Part shown: positions 12,828-21,572 of the stretch, one piece after another
Position numbering within the stretch: position 1 is the stretch's first letter
Layout: each line of letters opens with the position of its first letter
DNA from: Pelomonas sp. BJYL3
Lineage (GTDB): Bacteria; Pseudomonadota; Gammaproteobacteria; Burkholderiales; Burkholderiaceae_C
Reading direction: 5' to 3'
Assembly: GCF_027257975.1 (NCBI RefSeq)
Contig: NZ_JANZKX010000006.1
Span: forward strand, 248,001-312,000
DNA: 64,000 bases
Translations under genes and position numbers: made by a program
The notes under the pieces: generated by a model
The model's input: the letters and a program-made list of their open reading frames with translations, nothing else
Told to the model about the DNA's origin: nothing
Databases searched by the model: none

Positions 12828-13727
12828 GTGACCCGCATCCAAGCCAATCTGCTGCTGACCGTCATCGCCCTGATCTGGGGCTCGGCCTTCGTGGCGCAGA
12901 GCCAGGGCATGGCCCATATCGGGCCCATGATGTTCACCGGCGTGCGCTTCCTGGTGGGTTCGCTGGTCGTGCTGCCCCTGGCCTGGCGTGAGCAGCGCCA
13001 GCTGGCCGCCCAGGGCGCCGCCTTGCAGCAGCGGGACTGGCACAAGATCGCCGCGCTGGCCTCGCTGCTCCTGATGGGGGCGGCCATGCAGCAGATCGGC
13101 ATCGTCAGCACCACGGTCACCAATGCCGGCTTCCTGACGGCGCTGTACGTGCCCCTGGTGCCGGTGCTGGGCTGGTTGCTGCTGCGTCACGTGCCGCATT
13201 GGTCCGTCTGGCCCGGTGGCCTGGCCTGCCTGGTGGGCGCCTTCCTGCTGTCGGGTGCCCATGAGCTGAAGATCGGCCTGGGTGACGCCTGGGTGATCGC
13301 CTCTTCCCTGCCCTGGGCGGTGCACGTGCTGATGGTGGGCCGGGTGGCCGACCGCATGAACGCGCCTTTCTCGGTAGCCTGCGGCCAGTTCTTCCTGGTG
13401 GGCCTGGCCGCGCTGGCCTATGCCCTGGCCTTCGAACCCTGGAGCTGGACCGGCCTGCGCGAGGCCACCGGCGCCATTCTCTACACCGGCGTCATGTCTG
13501 TGGGCGTGGCCTTCACCGCCCAGGTGGTGGCGCAGCGCTACTCACATGCGGCGGACGCCGCCATCATCCTGTCCTCCGAGACCGTGTTCTCGGCCGCCTT
13601 CGGCTACCTGCTGATGGGCGACCGCCTCAGTGCGGCCGGCTTGGCGGGCTGCGGACTGATCCTGGTCAGCATGCTGGGCGTGCAGATGCTGCCCATGCTG
13701 GCGACCCTGAGGCGAGAACGCGCCTGA
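12828..13727 (+). CDS. EamA/DMT family transporter
   Basis: A 299-residue inner-membrane protein with about ten hydrophobic helices in two EamA repeats. ALIWGSAFVAQSQGMAHIGP near the start and the second-repeat region TAQVVAQRYSHAADAAIILSSETVFSA are typical of drug/metabolite exporters. The substrate is unknown. The start is a GTG with CCGAGG-like spacing upstream, and TATGAT (12786-12791) is a plausible -10 about 37 bases before it. A terminator was not seen downstream. Confidence 0.88.
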   Translation: MTRIQANLLLTVIALIWGSAFVAQSQGMAHIGPMMFTGVRFLVGSLVVLPLAWREQRQLAAQGAALQQRDWHKIAALASLLLMGAAMQQIGIVSTTVTNAGFLTALYVPLVPVLGWLLLRHVPHWSVWPGGLACLVGAFLLSGAHELKIGLGDAWVIASSLPWAVHVLMVGRVADRMNAPFSVACGQFFLVGLAALAYALAFEPWSWTGLREATGAILYTGVMSVGVAFTAQVVAQRYSHAADAAIILSSETVFSAAFGYLLMGDRLSAAGLAGCGLILVSMLGVQMLPMLATLRRERA

Positions 13728-13808
13728 AGCCTCAATGTTCGATTGACGCACTTTTCCGTTTCAGATAGTCACGTTTCTGACGGCTTGGCATCAATCTATG
13801 CAGAAAAG

Positions 13809-13824
13809 TTCGGGTTAACCCGAA
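13809..13824. promoter_or_regulatory. 16-bp perfect palindrome, possible operator
   Basis: TTCGGGTTAACCCGAA is a perfect palindrome, flanked loosely by AAG and CTT. It sits about 45 bases upstream of the structured leader described next and about 215 bases before the small membrane protein. A palindrome of this length near a promoter suggests a regulator site. TTGTCA (13828) and GATACT (13856) lie just downstream but are 22 bases apart, too far for a standard promoter. Confidence 0.45.
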
Positions 13825-13867
13825 AACTTGTCATAGGGTTTTCACGGATCTCTGCGATACTCCTTCC

Positions 13868-14010
13868 TGTGACGCCCTGGAGGGCATCACAAGGCCTAAG
13901 GCGCTGGACAGATCCCGGTGCCGACACGCCAGGCGGATGTCGCATGTGGACGTGCCCATCCGGCTGGTGAGAGTGACAGCTGTAGGGTCACTCACGAGGT
14001 CTTCTCACCC
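13868..14010 (+). ncRNA. candidate structured 5' leader (unassigned)
   Basis: Three consecutive hairpins can be drawn. The first pairs TGTGA-GCCCT with AGGGC-TCACA around GG (13868-13891). The second pairs CCAG-GGATG with CATCC-CTGG (about 13929-13967). The third nests AGTGAC/GTCACT inside GGTGAG/CTCACC (about 13966-14010). They fill the gap between the palindrome and the 62-codon gene. I could not match it to a known riboswitch class by its conserved strings. Confidence 0.35.
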
Positions 14011-14040
14011 CACCGTCCAACAGACACGATGAGAAGCTCC

Positions 14041-14229
14041 ATGTTTGCATTCAAGAAGTTCCTGCCCCCGGTGACCACCTCCTTCGTGGCCGCCAGCCCC
14101 GCCGCCCTGAGCGCCGGTGGCGCCCCTTCCTTCGAACCCGTCTCGGCTGGCAAGGTCGAGGAAGCGATGATCGTCGCGATGCTGGCCTTCTTCGGCCTGA
14201 GCTCCGTCATCGCACTGCTGGCAGCCTGA
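14041..14229 (+). CDS. small hypothetical protein with one C-terminal membrane helix
   Basis: A 62-residue protein not recognised. It starts MFAFKKFLPPVT, has a Ser/Ala/Gly/Pro-rich middle and ends with one strongly hydrophobic helix (EEAMIVAMLAFFGLSSVIALLAA). GAGAAG lies five to six bases before the ATG; an in-frame ATG four codons upstream is less well placed. It has about 300 bases of non-coding leader and a good terminator downstream (14371-14394), so it looks like an independently regulated small gene. No function can be claimed. Confidence 0.55.
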   Translation: MFAFKKFLPPVTTSFVAASPAALSAGGAPSFEPVSAGKVEEAMIVAMLAFFGLSSVIALLAA

Positions 14230-14235
14230 CTGGAG

Positions 14236-14273
14236 CGCCCCCTACCCGCTTCGCGGACCCCCTGGAGGGGGCG
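14236..14273. repeat. GC-rich cruciform intergenic element
   Basis: An outer stem CGCCCCCT / AGGGGGCG encloses an inner hairpin CCGC-TTC-GCGG. The element with its tail (to about 14300) resembles dispersed intergenic elements I recall from Comamonadaceae-type genomes. Only this copy is seen in the window, so its repeat nature is inferred. A further weak hairpin lies near 14320-14343. Confidence 0.5.
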
Positions 14274-14370
14274 ACTTCGTAGGCCCGGCGCAGCCGGATC
14301 CTCGGATACCGTGCGGTGCTGCAGGCGCTTCGCGCTTTGCAGATCGTCGCTCCGGCGAATCACCTGTCTG

Positions 14371-14394
14371 AACGGACCCTCGTGGTCCGTTTTG
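14371..14394 (+). terminator. rho-independent terminator
   Basis: AACGGACC-CTCGT-GGTCCGTTTT followed by GCTTTT. It would end the transcript of the small membrane protein and lies just before the 3' end of the convergent Lrp gene. Confidence 0.8.
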
Positions 14395-14409
14395 CTTTTC
14401 TGACGGGGA

Positions 14410-14883
14410 TCACAAAGCAAAGGCCGTGGTTTTCTTGATGGTCCGCAAGACGAGCATGCTGTTGGACCGCGCCACCTCGGGCAGCTGCATCAGCACATGA
14501 GTGTGGAAGCGCTCCAGGTCCTCGGCGTCTTTGTAGGCGAAGCGGATGACGTAGTCATTGGTGCCCGCCACATAGAAGCAGTCCAGGATGTCGGGGCTGT
14601 CCAGCACGGCCTGCTCGAAGGCGGCCAGGGCGGCGGTGGTCATGCGCTCCAGGTTGATGATGGTGTAGCTGGTGCCCTGCTTGCCCACCGCCTTGGGGTT
14701 GACCAGGGCGACGTACTGCGAGATCACCCCGCTGTCCTCCAGCCGCTTGACCCGGCGCAGGCAGGCCGAGGGGGACAGGTGGACCCGCGCGGCCAGGTCC
14801 TGGTTGGAGAGGCGGCCATCCGCCTGCAGCTCATTCAGGATGGCGCGGTCAATCGAATCCAATTGCACTTCAGAGCTCATCAT
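14410..14883 (-). CDS. Lrp/AsnC family transcriptional regulator
   Basis: About 157 residues. The N-terminal helix-turn-helix reads LDSIDRAILNELQADGRLSNQDLAARVHLSPSACLRRVKRLE (given here as the region of residues 7-50), a standard AsnC type HTH. The C-terminal RAM/ligand-binding domain contains DCFYVAGTNDYVIRF. The start at 14883/14880 was chosen because upstream in-frame codons would extend the HTH N terminus abnormally. It is divergent from the aminotransferase gene and most likely controls the polyamine cluster in response to an amino acid or amine. Confidence 0.93.
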   Translation of the reverse strand: MMSSEVQLDSIDRAILNELQADGRLSNQDLAARVHLSPSACLRRVKRLEDSGVISQYVALVNPKAVGKQGTSYTIINLERMTTAALAAFEQAVLDSPDILDCFYVAGTNDYVIRFAYKDAEDLERFHTHVLMQLPEVARSNSMLVLRTIKKTTAFAL

Positions 14884-14925
14884 TCGAATCCAATGCGAAT
14901 TGCAGGCCATGCTACCGCATGAAAT

Positions 14926-14945
14926 TGCAAATCCAAGGGTTTGCA
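14926..14945. promoter_or_regulatory. candidate Lrp-type operator
   Basis: TGCAAA-N8-TTTGCA is a perfect inverted repeat in the divergent region between the Lrp gene and the aminotransferase gene. Its size and place fit a binding site for the neighbouring regulator. A second partial site, GCGAATTGC, lies at about 14895. Confidence 0.5.
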
Positions 14946-14983
14946 CGGTGCGCATCTGCAAGCCTATTGCGTGACGGAATGCC

Positions 14984-14989
14984 TAGACT
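14984..14989 (+). promoter_or_regulatory. -10 box of the aminotransferase gene
   Basis: TAGACT, within CCTAGACTGG. The identical 10-base string recurs upstream of the solute-binding protein gene (21572-21581), which supports shared promoter use in the cluster. No clear -35. Confidence 0.4.
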
Positions 14990-15055
14990 GGGTGAATTGC
15001 CTGCTGCGTCTGAATGCACCGAAACGCAGCCGATTCGATCACCCGGAGCCTTTTC

Positions 15056-16372
15056 ATGACCCTCAATCCCGCCGCGCTGGATGCCTACTGGATGCCCTTC
15101 ACCGCCAACCGGCAGTTCAAGAAGGCGCCCCGCCTGCTGACCGGCGCCGACGGCATGTACTTCCGCGATGACCGCGACCGCCAGGTGCTGGACGGCATCG
15201 CCGGCCTCTGGTGCGTCAATGCCGGCCACAACCGCCCGCACATCGTGCAGGCCATCCAGGCGCAGGCCGCCGAGCTGGACTTCGCCCCGCCCTTCCAGAT
15301 GGCCCACCCCAAGGCCTTCGAGCTGGCCGAGCAGCTGGTGCAGCTGACGCCCGCCGGACTCAACAAGGTCTTCTTCACCAACTCCGGCTCCGAGTCCGTG
15401 GACACCGCGCTGAAGATGGCCATTGCCTACCACCGCGTGCGTGGCGAGGGCTCGCGCACCCGGCTGATCGGGCGGGAGCGGGGCTACCACGGCGTCAACT
15501 TCGGTGGCATCTCCGTGGGCGGCATGGTGGCCAACCGCAAGATGTTCGGCACCATGCTGGGTGGCGTGGACCACATCCGCCACACCCATGACCCCGCGCG
15601 CAATGCCTACTCGGTGGGTCAGCCGGCCCACGGCGTCGAACTGGCAGACGATCTCGAACGCCTCGTCGCCCTGCATGATGCCTCGACCATCGCCGCGGTG
15701 ATCGTCGAGCCCATCGCCGGCTCCACAGGGGTGCTGATCCCGCCGCAAGGCTATCTGCAGCGCCTGCGCGACATCTGCGACAAGCACGGCATCCTGCTGA
15801 TCTTCGACGAAGTCATCACCGGCTTTGGCCGCACCGGCAACCCGTTCGGCGCCCAGACCTTCGGCGTCACGCCCGACCTGATGACCGTGGCCAAGGGCCT
15901 CACCAACGGCTGCGTGCCCATGGGCGCCGTCTTCGCCCAGCAGAAGATCTACGACACCTTCATGAGCGGGCCTGAGCACCTGATCGAGTTCTTCCACGGC
16001 TACACCTACTCGGCCCACCCGCTGGCCTGCGCTGCCGCCCTGGGCACACTCAAGACCTATGCCGAGGAAGGCCTGCTGACCCGTGCCAGCGCCCTGCAGG
16101 GCCAGTTCGCCGAGGCCCTGCACTCGCTGAAGGGCGAGCCGCATGTGATCGACATCCGCAACATGGGCCTGGTCGGCGGCATCGAGCTGTCGCCCCTGCC
16201 GGGCGAGCCGGCCAAGCGGGCCTTCAACGTCTTCCTGGACTGCTGGGAACAGGGCGTGCTGATCCGCACCACGGGGGACACCATCGCGCTGTCACCGCCC
16301 CTGATCATCGAGCCCGCGCAGATCGACCGCCTGGTCGACACCATCCGCACCGCCCTGCGTCGGGTGGCCTGA
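15056..16372 (+). CDS. omega-amino acid--pyruvate aminotransferase (class III)
   Basis: A 438-residue PLP enzyme that moves an omega-amino group (for example from beta-alanine, GABA or a diamine) to pyruvate. Class III landmarks: NSGSESVDTALKMA for phosphate binding, IFDEVITGFGRTGNPFGAQ, and the PLP Lys in TVAKGLTNG (about residue 280). The start LNPAALDAYWMPFTANRQFK is typical of beta-alanine/omega-amino acid:pyruvate transaminases. The ATG at 15056 has CGGAG upstream; an upstream in-frame ATG lacks this. First gene of the polyamine cluster, divergent from its likely regulator. Confidence 0.93.
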   Translation: MTLNPAALDAYWMPFTANRQFKKAPRLLTGADGMYFRDDRDRQVLDGIAGLWCVNAGHNRPHIVQAIQAQAAELDFAPPFQMAHPKAFELAEQLVQLTPAGLNKVFFTNSGSESVDTALKMAIAYHRVRGEGSRTRLIGRERGYHGVNFGGISVGGMVANRKMFGTMLGGVDHIRHTHDPARNAYSVGQPAHGVELADDLERLVALHDASTIAAVIVEPIAGSTGVLIPPQGYLQRLRDICDKHGILLIFDEVITGFGRTGNPFGAQTFGVTPDLMTVAKGLTNGCVPMGAVFAQQKIYDTFMSGPEHLIEFFHGYTYSAHPLACAAALGTLKTYAEEGLLTRASALQGQFAEALHSLKGEPHVIDIRNMGLVGGIELSPLPGEPAKRAFNVFLDCWEQGVLIRTTGDTIALSPPLIIEPAQIDRLVDTIRTALRRVA

Positions 16373-16400
16373 GGCTGCGGCCTCGTCTCATCGCTGCTGC

Positions 16401-17717
16401 ATGCGCCTGCTCCGGATCGACCAGGACCTCGCCCGGGATTCCTACTACGCCGCCACCGCGCCGCGCCAGGAGGGCTACGCGCCGCTGCACGAGGCCGTGG
16501 AGGCGGATGTGGCCGTCGTGGGCGGTGGCCTGGCGGGCTTGTCCGCCGCGCTGGAGCTCGCTGAGCGTGGCATGGACGTGCGCCTGCTGGAGGCGGGGCT
16601 GGTCGGCGGCGGGGCCTCGGGCCGCAACGGCGGGCAGGCCATCCATGGCCTGGCCTGTGACAACACGACGATCGAAAGCCAGCTGGGCCTGGCCGACGCC
16701 CGCCGCCTCTGGGACATGAGCCTGGAGGCCCTGGACCTGATCCAGCAGCGCTGCCAGCGCCATGGCATCGAGGCCGAATGGCAGCCGGGCTTCCTGGGCC
16801 TCAGCACCAAACCCTCCAAGACGGTGGAGCTGCGCGCCTGGGCCGACCGGGTCGAGCGGGATTACGGCTACCCACTGACCTGGATTCCACCGGGGCAGCT
16901 GCAGGACTGGATCGCCAGCCCGCGCTTCGATGCCGGCATCCACGACGCCCGCTCCGGCCACCTGCATCCATTGAAGTACTGCCTGGGCCTGGCCCGTGCC
17001 GCACGGGCCGCCGGGGCGACCCTGCACGAGCACAGCGCCGTGCACCGCATGGAGGCGCAGACCGACGGCAGCCAGCGGCTTTGCACCAGCAGCGGCAGCG
17101 TGCGCGCCAGACAGGTGCTGCTGGCAGGCAACGTCTACCTGCAGGCGCTGGCCCCCGGGCTCGCGCCCGCGCTCGCGGACCGCATCATGCCGGTCGGCAC
17201 CTACATCGTCTGCACCGAGCCCCTGGACCCGGCGCGCCTGCAGGCCCTGATTCCCAGCCGCAGCGCGGTCTGTGACACCAATTTCGTGCTGGACTACTTC
17301 CGCCCCACGGCCGATCACCGCCTGCTCTACGGCGGCCGCGTCAGCTACAGCATGGTCACGCCGCGGGACCTGATGCAGAGCATGCGCGAGCGCCTCGTGC
17401 GCACCTTCCCGCAGCTGGCCGACGTTGGCATGAGCCATGCATGGGGTGGCTTCGTGGACATCAGCATGAACCGCGCGCCGGACTTCGGCCGCCTGGGCGA
17501 TCATCGGAACGTCTATTACCTCCAAGGCTTCTCCGGCCACGGTCTGGCGCTGACCGGGCTGGCGGGCAAGGTGGTGGCCGAGGCCATGCATGGCGATGCC
17601 AGCCGCTTCGACTGCTTTGGGAAGTTGCGCCACCGGTCCTTTCCCGGTGGCACACTGATGCGTACGCCGGCCCTGGTGCTGGGCATGGCGTACTACCGAC
17701 TGAGGGACCTGCTGTGA
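16401..17717 (+). CDS. FAD-dependent amine oxidase, PuuB-like (gamma-glutamylputrescine oxidase)
   Basis: A 438-residue DAO-family oxidoreductase. The Rossmann dinucleotide motif is VAVVGGGLAGLSAALELAERG near residues 35-55, followed by GASGRNGGQ. The C-terminal FAD region has GGRVSYS and GFSGHGLALTGLAGK. This matches the PuuB/ordL group, which oxidises gamma-glutamylputrescine to the aldehyde. Its stop overlaps the start of the PuuD-like gene (TGATG), so they are translationally coupled, and PuuA is next. Confidence 0.9.
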   Translation: MRLLRIDQDLARDSYYAATAPRQEGYAPLHEAVEADVAVVGGGLAGLSAALELAERGMDVRLLEAGLVGGGASGRNGGQAIHGLACDNTTIESQLGLADARRLWDMSLEALDLIQQRCQRHGIEAEWQPGFLGLSTKPSKTVELRAWADRVERDYGYPLTWIPPGQLQDWIASPRFDAGIHDARSGHLHPLKYCLGLARAARAAGATLHEHSAVHRMEAQTDGSQRLCTSSGSVRARQVLLAGNVYLQALAPGLAPALADRIMPVGTYIVCTEPLDPARLQALIPSRSAVCDTNFVLDYFRPTADHRLLYGGRVSYSMVTPRDLMQSMRERLVRTFPQLADVGMSHAWGGFVDISMNRAPDFGRLGDHRNVYYLQGFSGHGLALTGLAGKVVAEAMHGDASRFDCFGKLRHRSFPGGTLMRTPALVLGMAYYRLRDLL

Positions 17718-18541
17718 TGCACCGCGACGCGCCTTCCGCTGCCGGCCCGGCCGGCAAGCCCATCGTGCTGGTCCCCGCCTGCAATCGCCAGGTGGGAGAG
17801 CACCCCTTCCACATCGCTGGCAAGAAGTACGTGGACGCCGTGCGCCTGGCGGGCTGCCTGCCCCTGGTCGTGCCCTCGGCCAGCCTGCAGGAGATCGACG
17901 AGCTGCTGGCCATCGCGCATGGCGTGCTGCTGACGGGCTCGCCCTCGAATGTGCACCCCAGCCATTTCGACGAGGACGTCCACAACCCCGCCCTGCCCCT
18001 GGACCCGGACCGCGACGCCTGGACCCTGCCCCTGATCCCCAGGGCCCTGCGGCTGGGCATGCCGCTGTTCGCCATCTGCCGCGGCTTCCAGGAGGCCAAT
18101 GTGGCGCTCGGCGGTTCGCTGCACCAGGCCGTGCAGGAGCAGTCGGGCCTGAACGATCACCGCGCGCCGGAGGGCCAGCCGCCCGAGATTGCCTATGCCG
18201 AGCAGCATGAGGTGCATGTCATGCCCGGTGGTGTGCTCGAAGGCCTGCTGGGTCATGAGCACTTCCGCGTGAACTCCCTGCATGGCCAGGGCGTGAAGAC
18301 ACTGGCACCGGGCCTGCGCGTCGAGGCCGTGGCGCCGGACGGCCTGGTCGAGGCCTTCAGCGTCGAGGCCAGCCGGGGCTTCTCGCTGTGCCTGCAATGG
18401 CACCCCGAATGGCAGGCGGCCAGCAATCCGGTCTCGATGAAGATGCTCAAGGCCTTCGGCGAAGCCTGTGCGGCCTTCCGCGACTACCGCAACGAGATCC
18501 GCCAGCCCCGCCACGATTTCAAGAGCGACCCCGAGACCTAG
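17717..18541 (+). CDS. class I glutamine amidotransferase-like hydrolase, PuuD-like
   Basis: A 274-residue gamma-glutamyl hydrolase of the peptidase C26 group. The nucleophile Cys lies in LFAICRGFQEANVALGG (about residue 121) and the His-Glu pair in LQWHPEWQA. The start KPIVLVPACNRQ and the loop LLTGSPSNVHPSHF are PuuD-like. It would release GABA from gamma-glutamyl-GABA. The ATG overlaps the preceding stop. Downstream come a hairpin and puuA. Confidence 0.9.
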   Translation: MHRDAPSAAGPAGKPIVLVPACNRQVGEHPFHIAGKKYVDAVRLAGCLPLVVPSASLQEIDELLAIAHGVLLTGSPSNVHPSHFDEDVHNPALPLDPDRDAWTLPLIPRALRLGMPLFAICRGFQEANVALGGSLHQAVQEQSGLNDHRAPEGQPPEIAYAEQHEVHVMPGGVLEGLLGHEHFRVNSLHGQGVKTLAPGLRVEAVAPDGLVEAFSVEASRGFSLCLQWHPEWQAASNPVSMKMLKAFGEACAAFRDYRNEIRQPRHDFKSDPET

Positions 18542-18577
18542 CGCCGCTGACCCCCGACCGAGTTCTAGCAATCCGAA

Positions 18578-18601
18578 GCCCCGGTGGGTATGACCCGGGG
18601 C
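18578..18601 (+). other. hairpin in the leader of the puuA-like gene
   Basis: GCCCCGG-N10-CCGGGGC lies in the 83-base gap before the glutamine synthetase-like gene and ends 23 bases before its start codon. It has no T tract, so it is not a standard terminator; it may stabilise or separate mRNA segments. Confidence 0.35.
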
Positions 18602-18624
18602 CAAGACCAGAAGATGAGGCAACG

Positions 18625-19992
18625 ATGGTGGTCAGAAAAGAAATCACGTTCAGCGAGCTCGAACAATGGTTCCGTGAGCATCGCGTCACCGAGGTGGAAT
18701 GCCTCGTGCCCGACCTGACCGGCGTGGCACGCGGCAAGATCCTCCCGCGCGAGAAGTTCACCGAGGACCGCGGCATGCGCCTGCCCGAAGCGGTGGTGGC
18801 GATGGGCGTCACCGGCGAGTTTCCTGAAGAGGGGCCCTACTACGACGTCATCAGCCCCAATGACATGGACATGCACCTGCGGGCCGACCCCAGCACGGTG
18901 CGCCTGGTCCCCTGGGCCGTGGACCCGACCGCCCAGATCATCCACGACTGCTTCGACCGCGACGGCAAGCTCGTGCCCTTCGCCCCGCGCTCGGTGCTGC
19001 GCCGGGTCTGCGACCTCTTCGCGGCCGAGGGCTGGGACCCGGTGGTGGCGCCCGAGCTGGAGTTCTACCTCGTCGCCCGCAACACCGACCCCGACGTGCC
19101 CCTCAAGCCGCCCGTGGGCCGCAGCGGCCGCGCCGAGACCTCGCGCCAGGCCTACTCCATCGACGCAGTGAACGAGTTCGATCCGCTTTTCGAGGACGTC
19201 TACGACTACTGCGAGAAGATGGAGCTCAACGTGGACACCCTGATCCACGAGATCGGCGCCGGGCAGATGGAAATCAACTTCTTCCACGCCCACCCGCTGG
19301 GGCTGGCGGACGAGGTCTTCTTCTTCAAGCGCACGGTGCGCGAGGCCGCTCTGCGCCACGACATGTTCGCCACCTTCATGGCCAAGCCCATCGCCGGCGA
19401 ACCGGGCAGCGCCATGCATGTGCACCAGAGCGTGATCAACAAGGCCACGGGCCGCAACCTCTTCAGCAACGAGGACGGCAGCCCCAGCCAGGAGTTCTAC
19501 TGGTACATCGGCGGCCTGCAGCGCTACATTCCCGCGGCCATGGCCCTGTTCGCGCCCTATGTGAACAGCTACCGGCGCCTGGCCCGCTTCACGGCCGCCC
19601 CCATCAACATCCAGTGGGGCATCGACAACCGGACGGTGGGCATCCGCTCGCCGGTGGCGCCACCCGCCGCGCGGCGCGTCGAGAACCGCGTGATCGGTGC
19701 CGATGCGAACCCCTACGTCGCGCTGGCCGCCACCCTGGCCTGCGGCTACCTGGGCGTCAAGAATCGCATCGAGCCCACGCCCGAGTGCAAGGGCGACGCC
19801 TACCTGGGCGACTACCAGCTCCCGCGCAGCCTGGGCGAGGCCCTGGCCCTGCTGCGCGCCGAGACGGACCTCGCCTCGGTCCTGGGCGAGTCCTTCGTGA
19901 CGGTCTACTCGGAGATCAAGGAGATCGAGTACGCCGAGTTCATGAAGGTCATCTCGCCCTGGGAACGAGAGCACCTGCTGCTGCACGTCTGA
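18625..19992 (+). CDS. puuA: glutamine synthetase family protein, gamma-glutamylputrescine synthetase (PuuA-like)
   Basis: 455 residues. Ligates glutamate to an amine (putrescine) using ATP. The N-terminal beta-grasp holds VECLVPDLTGVARGKILPREKF; the catalytic domain has ELEFYLVARN, EIGAGQMEINFFHA, GEPGSAMHVHQSV, and PINIQWGIDNRTVGIRSP with the RxxxxRxE-like ending ARRVENRVIGADANPY. The GS adenylylation Tyr region of housekeeping GlnA is not present, and the context with PuuB, PuuD and PuuC supports PuuA. The ATG at 18625 is preceded by GATGAGG. Confidence 0.9.
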   Translation: MVVRKEITFSELEQWFREHRVTEVECLVPDLTGVARGKILPREKFTEDRGMRLPEAVVAMGVTGEFPEEGPYYDVISPNDMDMHLRADPSTVRLVPWAVDPTAQIIHDCFDRDGKLVPFAPRSVLRRVCDLFAAEGWDPVVAPELEFYLVARNTDPDVPLKPPVGRSGRAETSRQAYSIDAVNEFDPLFEDVYDYCEKMELNVDTLIHEIGAGQMEINFFHAHPLGLADEVFFFKRTVREAALRHDMFATFMAKPIAGEPGSAMHVHQSVINKATGRNLFSNEDGSPSQEFYWYIGGLQRYIPAAMALFAPYVNSYRRLARFTAAPINIQWGIDNRTVGIRSPVAPPAARRVENRVIGADANPYVALAATLACGYLGVKNRIEPTPECKGDAYLGDYQLPRSLGEALALLRAETDLASVLGESFVTVYSEIKEIEYAEFMKVISPWEREHLLLHV

Positions 19993-20110
19993 GTCTGTCC
20001 CGCCTGACCCGGCTCCGGCCGGGCAGGCAAGACCTGACCCTCAGCCGCTGCCTACACCGACAAGATTCCAGTGACCCCATTCCACGCCACGGCGTGAGGA
20101 AGGACACCCC

Positions 20111-21514
20111 ATGAGCACCGTGCAAGCCCCCGTCAGCGCCGCCGCGCGCAGCACCCGCCAATGGCAGGAGGCCGACAGCGCCCATTTCATGCACCCCTTC
20201 ACCGACCACGCCGGTCTGGCACGCAAGGGTGCGCGCATCATCACCCGCGCCGAGAACATCTACCTCTGGGACAGCGAGGGCCACAAGATCCTCGACGCCA
20301 TGAGCGGCCTGTGGTGCGTCAACGTCGGCTACGGCCAGCAGGCCCTGATCGACGCCGCGGCCCGGCAGATGAAGGAGCTGCCCTTCTACAACGCCTTCTT
20401 CCAGACCTCCACGCCGCCGGCCATCCAGCTGGCCGAACTGCTGGCCGAGGTCACGCCGCCGCAGTTCAGCAAGGTCTTCTTCACCAGCTCGGGTTCCGAG
20501 GGCAATGACACGGTGGTGCGCATGGTGCGGCACTACTGGGCCAGCCTGGGGCAGCCAGAGCGCCAGATCATCATCGGCCGCAAGAACGGCTACCACGGTT
20601 CCACCATGGCCGGCGCCTCGCTGGGCGGCATGAGCGGCATGCATGCGCAGGGCGGCCTGCCCATCCCGGGCATTGCGCACATCGAACAGCCGCACTGGTT
20701 CGAGCTGGGCCGCGAGCAGTCCCGCGAGGACTTCGGGCTGACGGCCGCGCGCTGGCTGGAGGCCAAGGTCCTGGAGATCGGCCCCGAGAAGGTGGCCGCC
20801 TTCATCGGCGAGCCGGTGCAAGGCGCGGGCGGCGTCATCGTGCCGCCCAGCACCTACTGGCCGGAGATCCAGCGCATCTGCGACCGTTACGGCATCCTGC
20901 TGGTCAGCGACGAAGTCATCTGCGGCTTCGGCCGCACCGGCCAGTGGTTCGGCTGCGAGACCATGGGCACGAAGCCCGACCTGATGACCTTTGCCAAGGG
21001 CGTCACCTCGGGCTACATCCCGCTGGGCGGGGTGATGGTGTCGGACAAGGTGGCGAAGGTGCTGATCGAGCAGGGCGGCGAGTTCAACCACGGCTTCACC
21101 TACTCCGGCCACCCGACGGCCTGCGCGGTGGCGGTGGCCAACATCCGGCTGATCCAGCAGCTCAACCTGGTCAACCATGTGCGCCAGAACATCGGCCCGC
21201 AGCTGGCTGCAGGCTTCGCCAGCCTCGAGGACCATCCCCTGGTGGGCGAAACCCAGACCTGCGGAATGATGGGCGCGCTCCAGCTCGTCAAGGACAAGGC
21301 CAGCGGCCAGCCCTTCGACCCCGCGCTGGAGGTGGGCATGCTGTGCCGCGCGCACTGCTTCGGTAACGGGCTGATCATGCGCGCGGTGGGTGACCGCATG
21401 ATCGTCGCACCGCCGCTCGTGATGAGCCGGGATCAGGTCGACGAGATGATCGCCCTGATCCGCCGCTGCCTGGATCTCAGCTTGAGCGAACTCAAGACAA
21501 AGGGCTGGCTGTGA
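20111..21514 (+). CDS. putrescine/polyamine--pyruvate aminotransferase (SpuC-like, class III)
   Basis: 467 residues. A class III transaminase like Pseudomonas SpuC, which converts putrescine to 4-aminobutyraldehyde. HFMHPFTDH near residue 26, TSSGSEGNDTVVRMVRHYW, GRKNGYHGSTMAGASLGGM, VSDEVICGFGRTGQWFG and the PLP Lys in MTFAKGVTSG (about residue 296) are visible. It is only distantly alike to the first aminotransferase of the cluster. A GGA-rich ribosome site precedes the ATG. This enzyme offers a route from putrescine that bypasses gamma-glutamylation. Confidence 0.91.
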   Translation: MSTVQAPVSAAARSTRQWQEADSAHFMHPFTDHAGLARKGARIITRAENIYLWDSEGHKILDAMSGLWCVNVGYGQQALIDAAARQMKELPFYNAFFQTSTPPAIQLAELLAEVTPPQFSKVFFTSSGSEGNDTVVRMVRHYWASLGQPERQIIIGRKNGYHGSTMAGASLGGMSGMHAQGGLPIPGIAHIEQPHWFELGREQSREDFGLTAARWLEAKVLEIGPEKVAAFIGEPVQGAGGVIVPPSTYWPEIQRICDRYGILLVSDEVICGFGRTGQWFGCETMGTKPDLMTFAKGVTSGYIPLGGVMVSDKVAKVLIEQGGEFNHGFTYSGHPTACAVAVANIRLIQQLNLVNHVRQNIGPQLAAGFASLEDHPLVGETQTCGMMGALQLVKDKASGQPFDPALEVGMLCRAHCFGNGLIMRAVGDRMIVAPPLVMSRDQVDEMIALIRRCLDLSLSELKTKGWL

Positions 21515-21572
21515 CGGCGGGCCCGCGCCACAGCACGGGTTTTGGCGAATGCCTGGCGGCTGGCCCGCCGCC

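Noticed and set aside
13743-13970. 75-codon frame inside the structured leader
   Set aside because: It crosses the palindrome and the first two hairpins, lacks a ribosome site and has no recognisable protein feature.
13868-14010. Known riboswitch classes (yybP-ykoY, cobalamin, c-di-GMP, SAH) for the leader
   Set aside because: The conserved strings of these classes are not present, so I left the leader unassigned.
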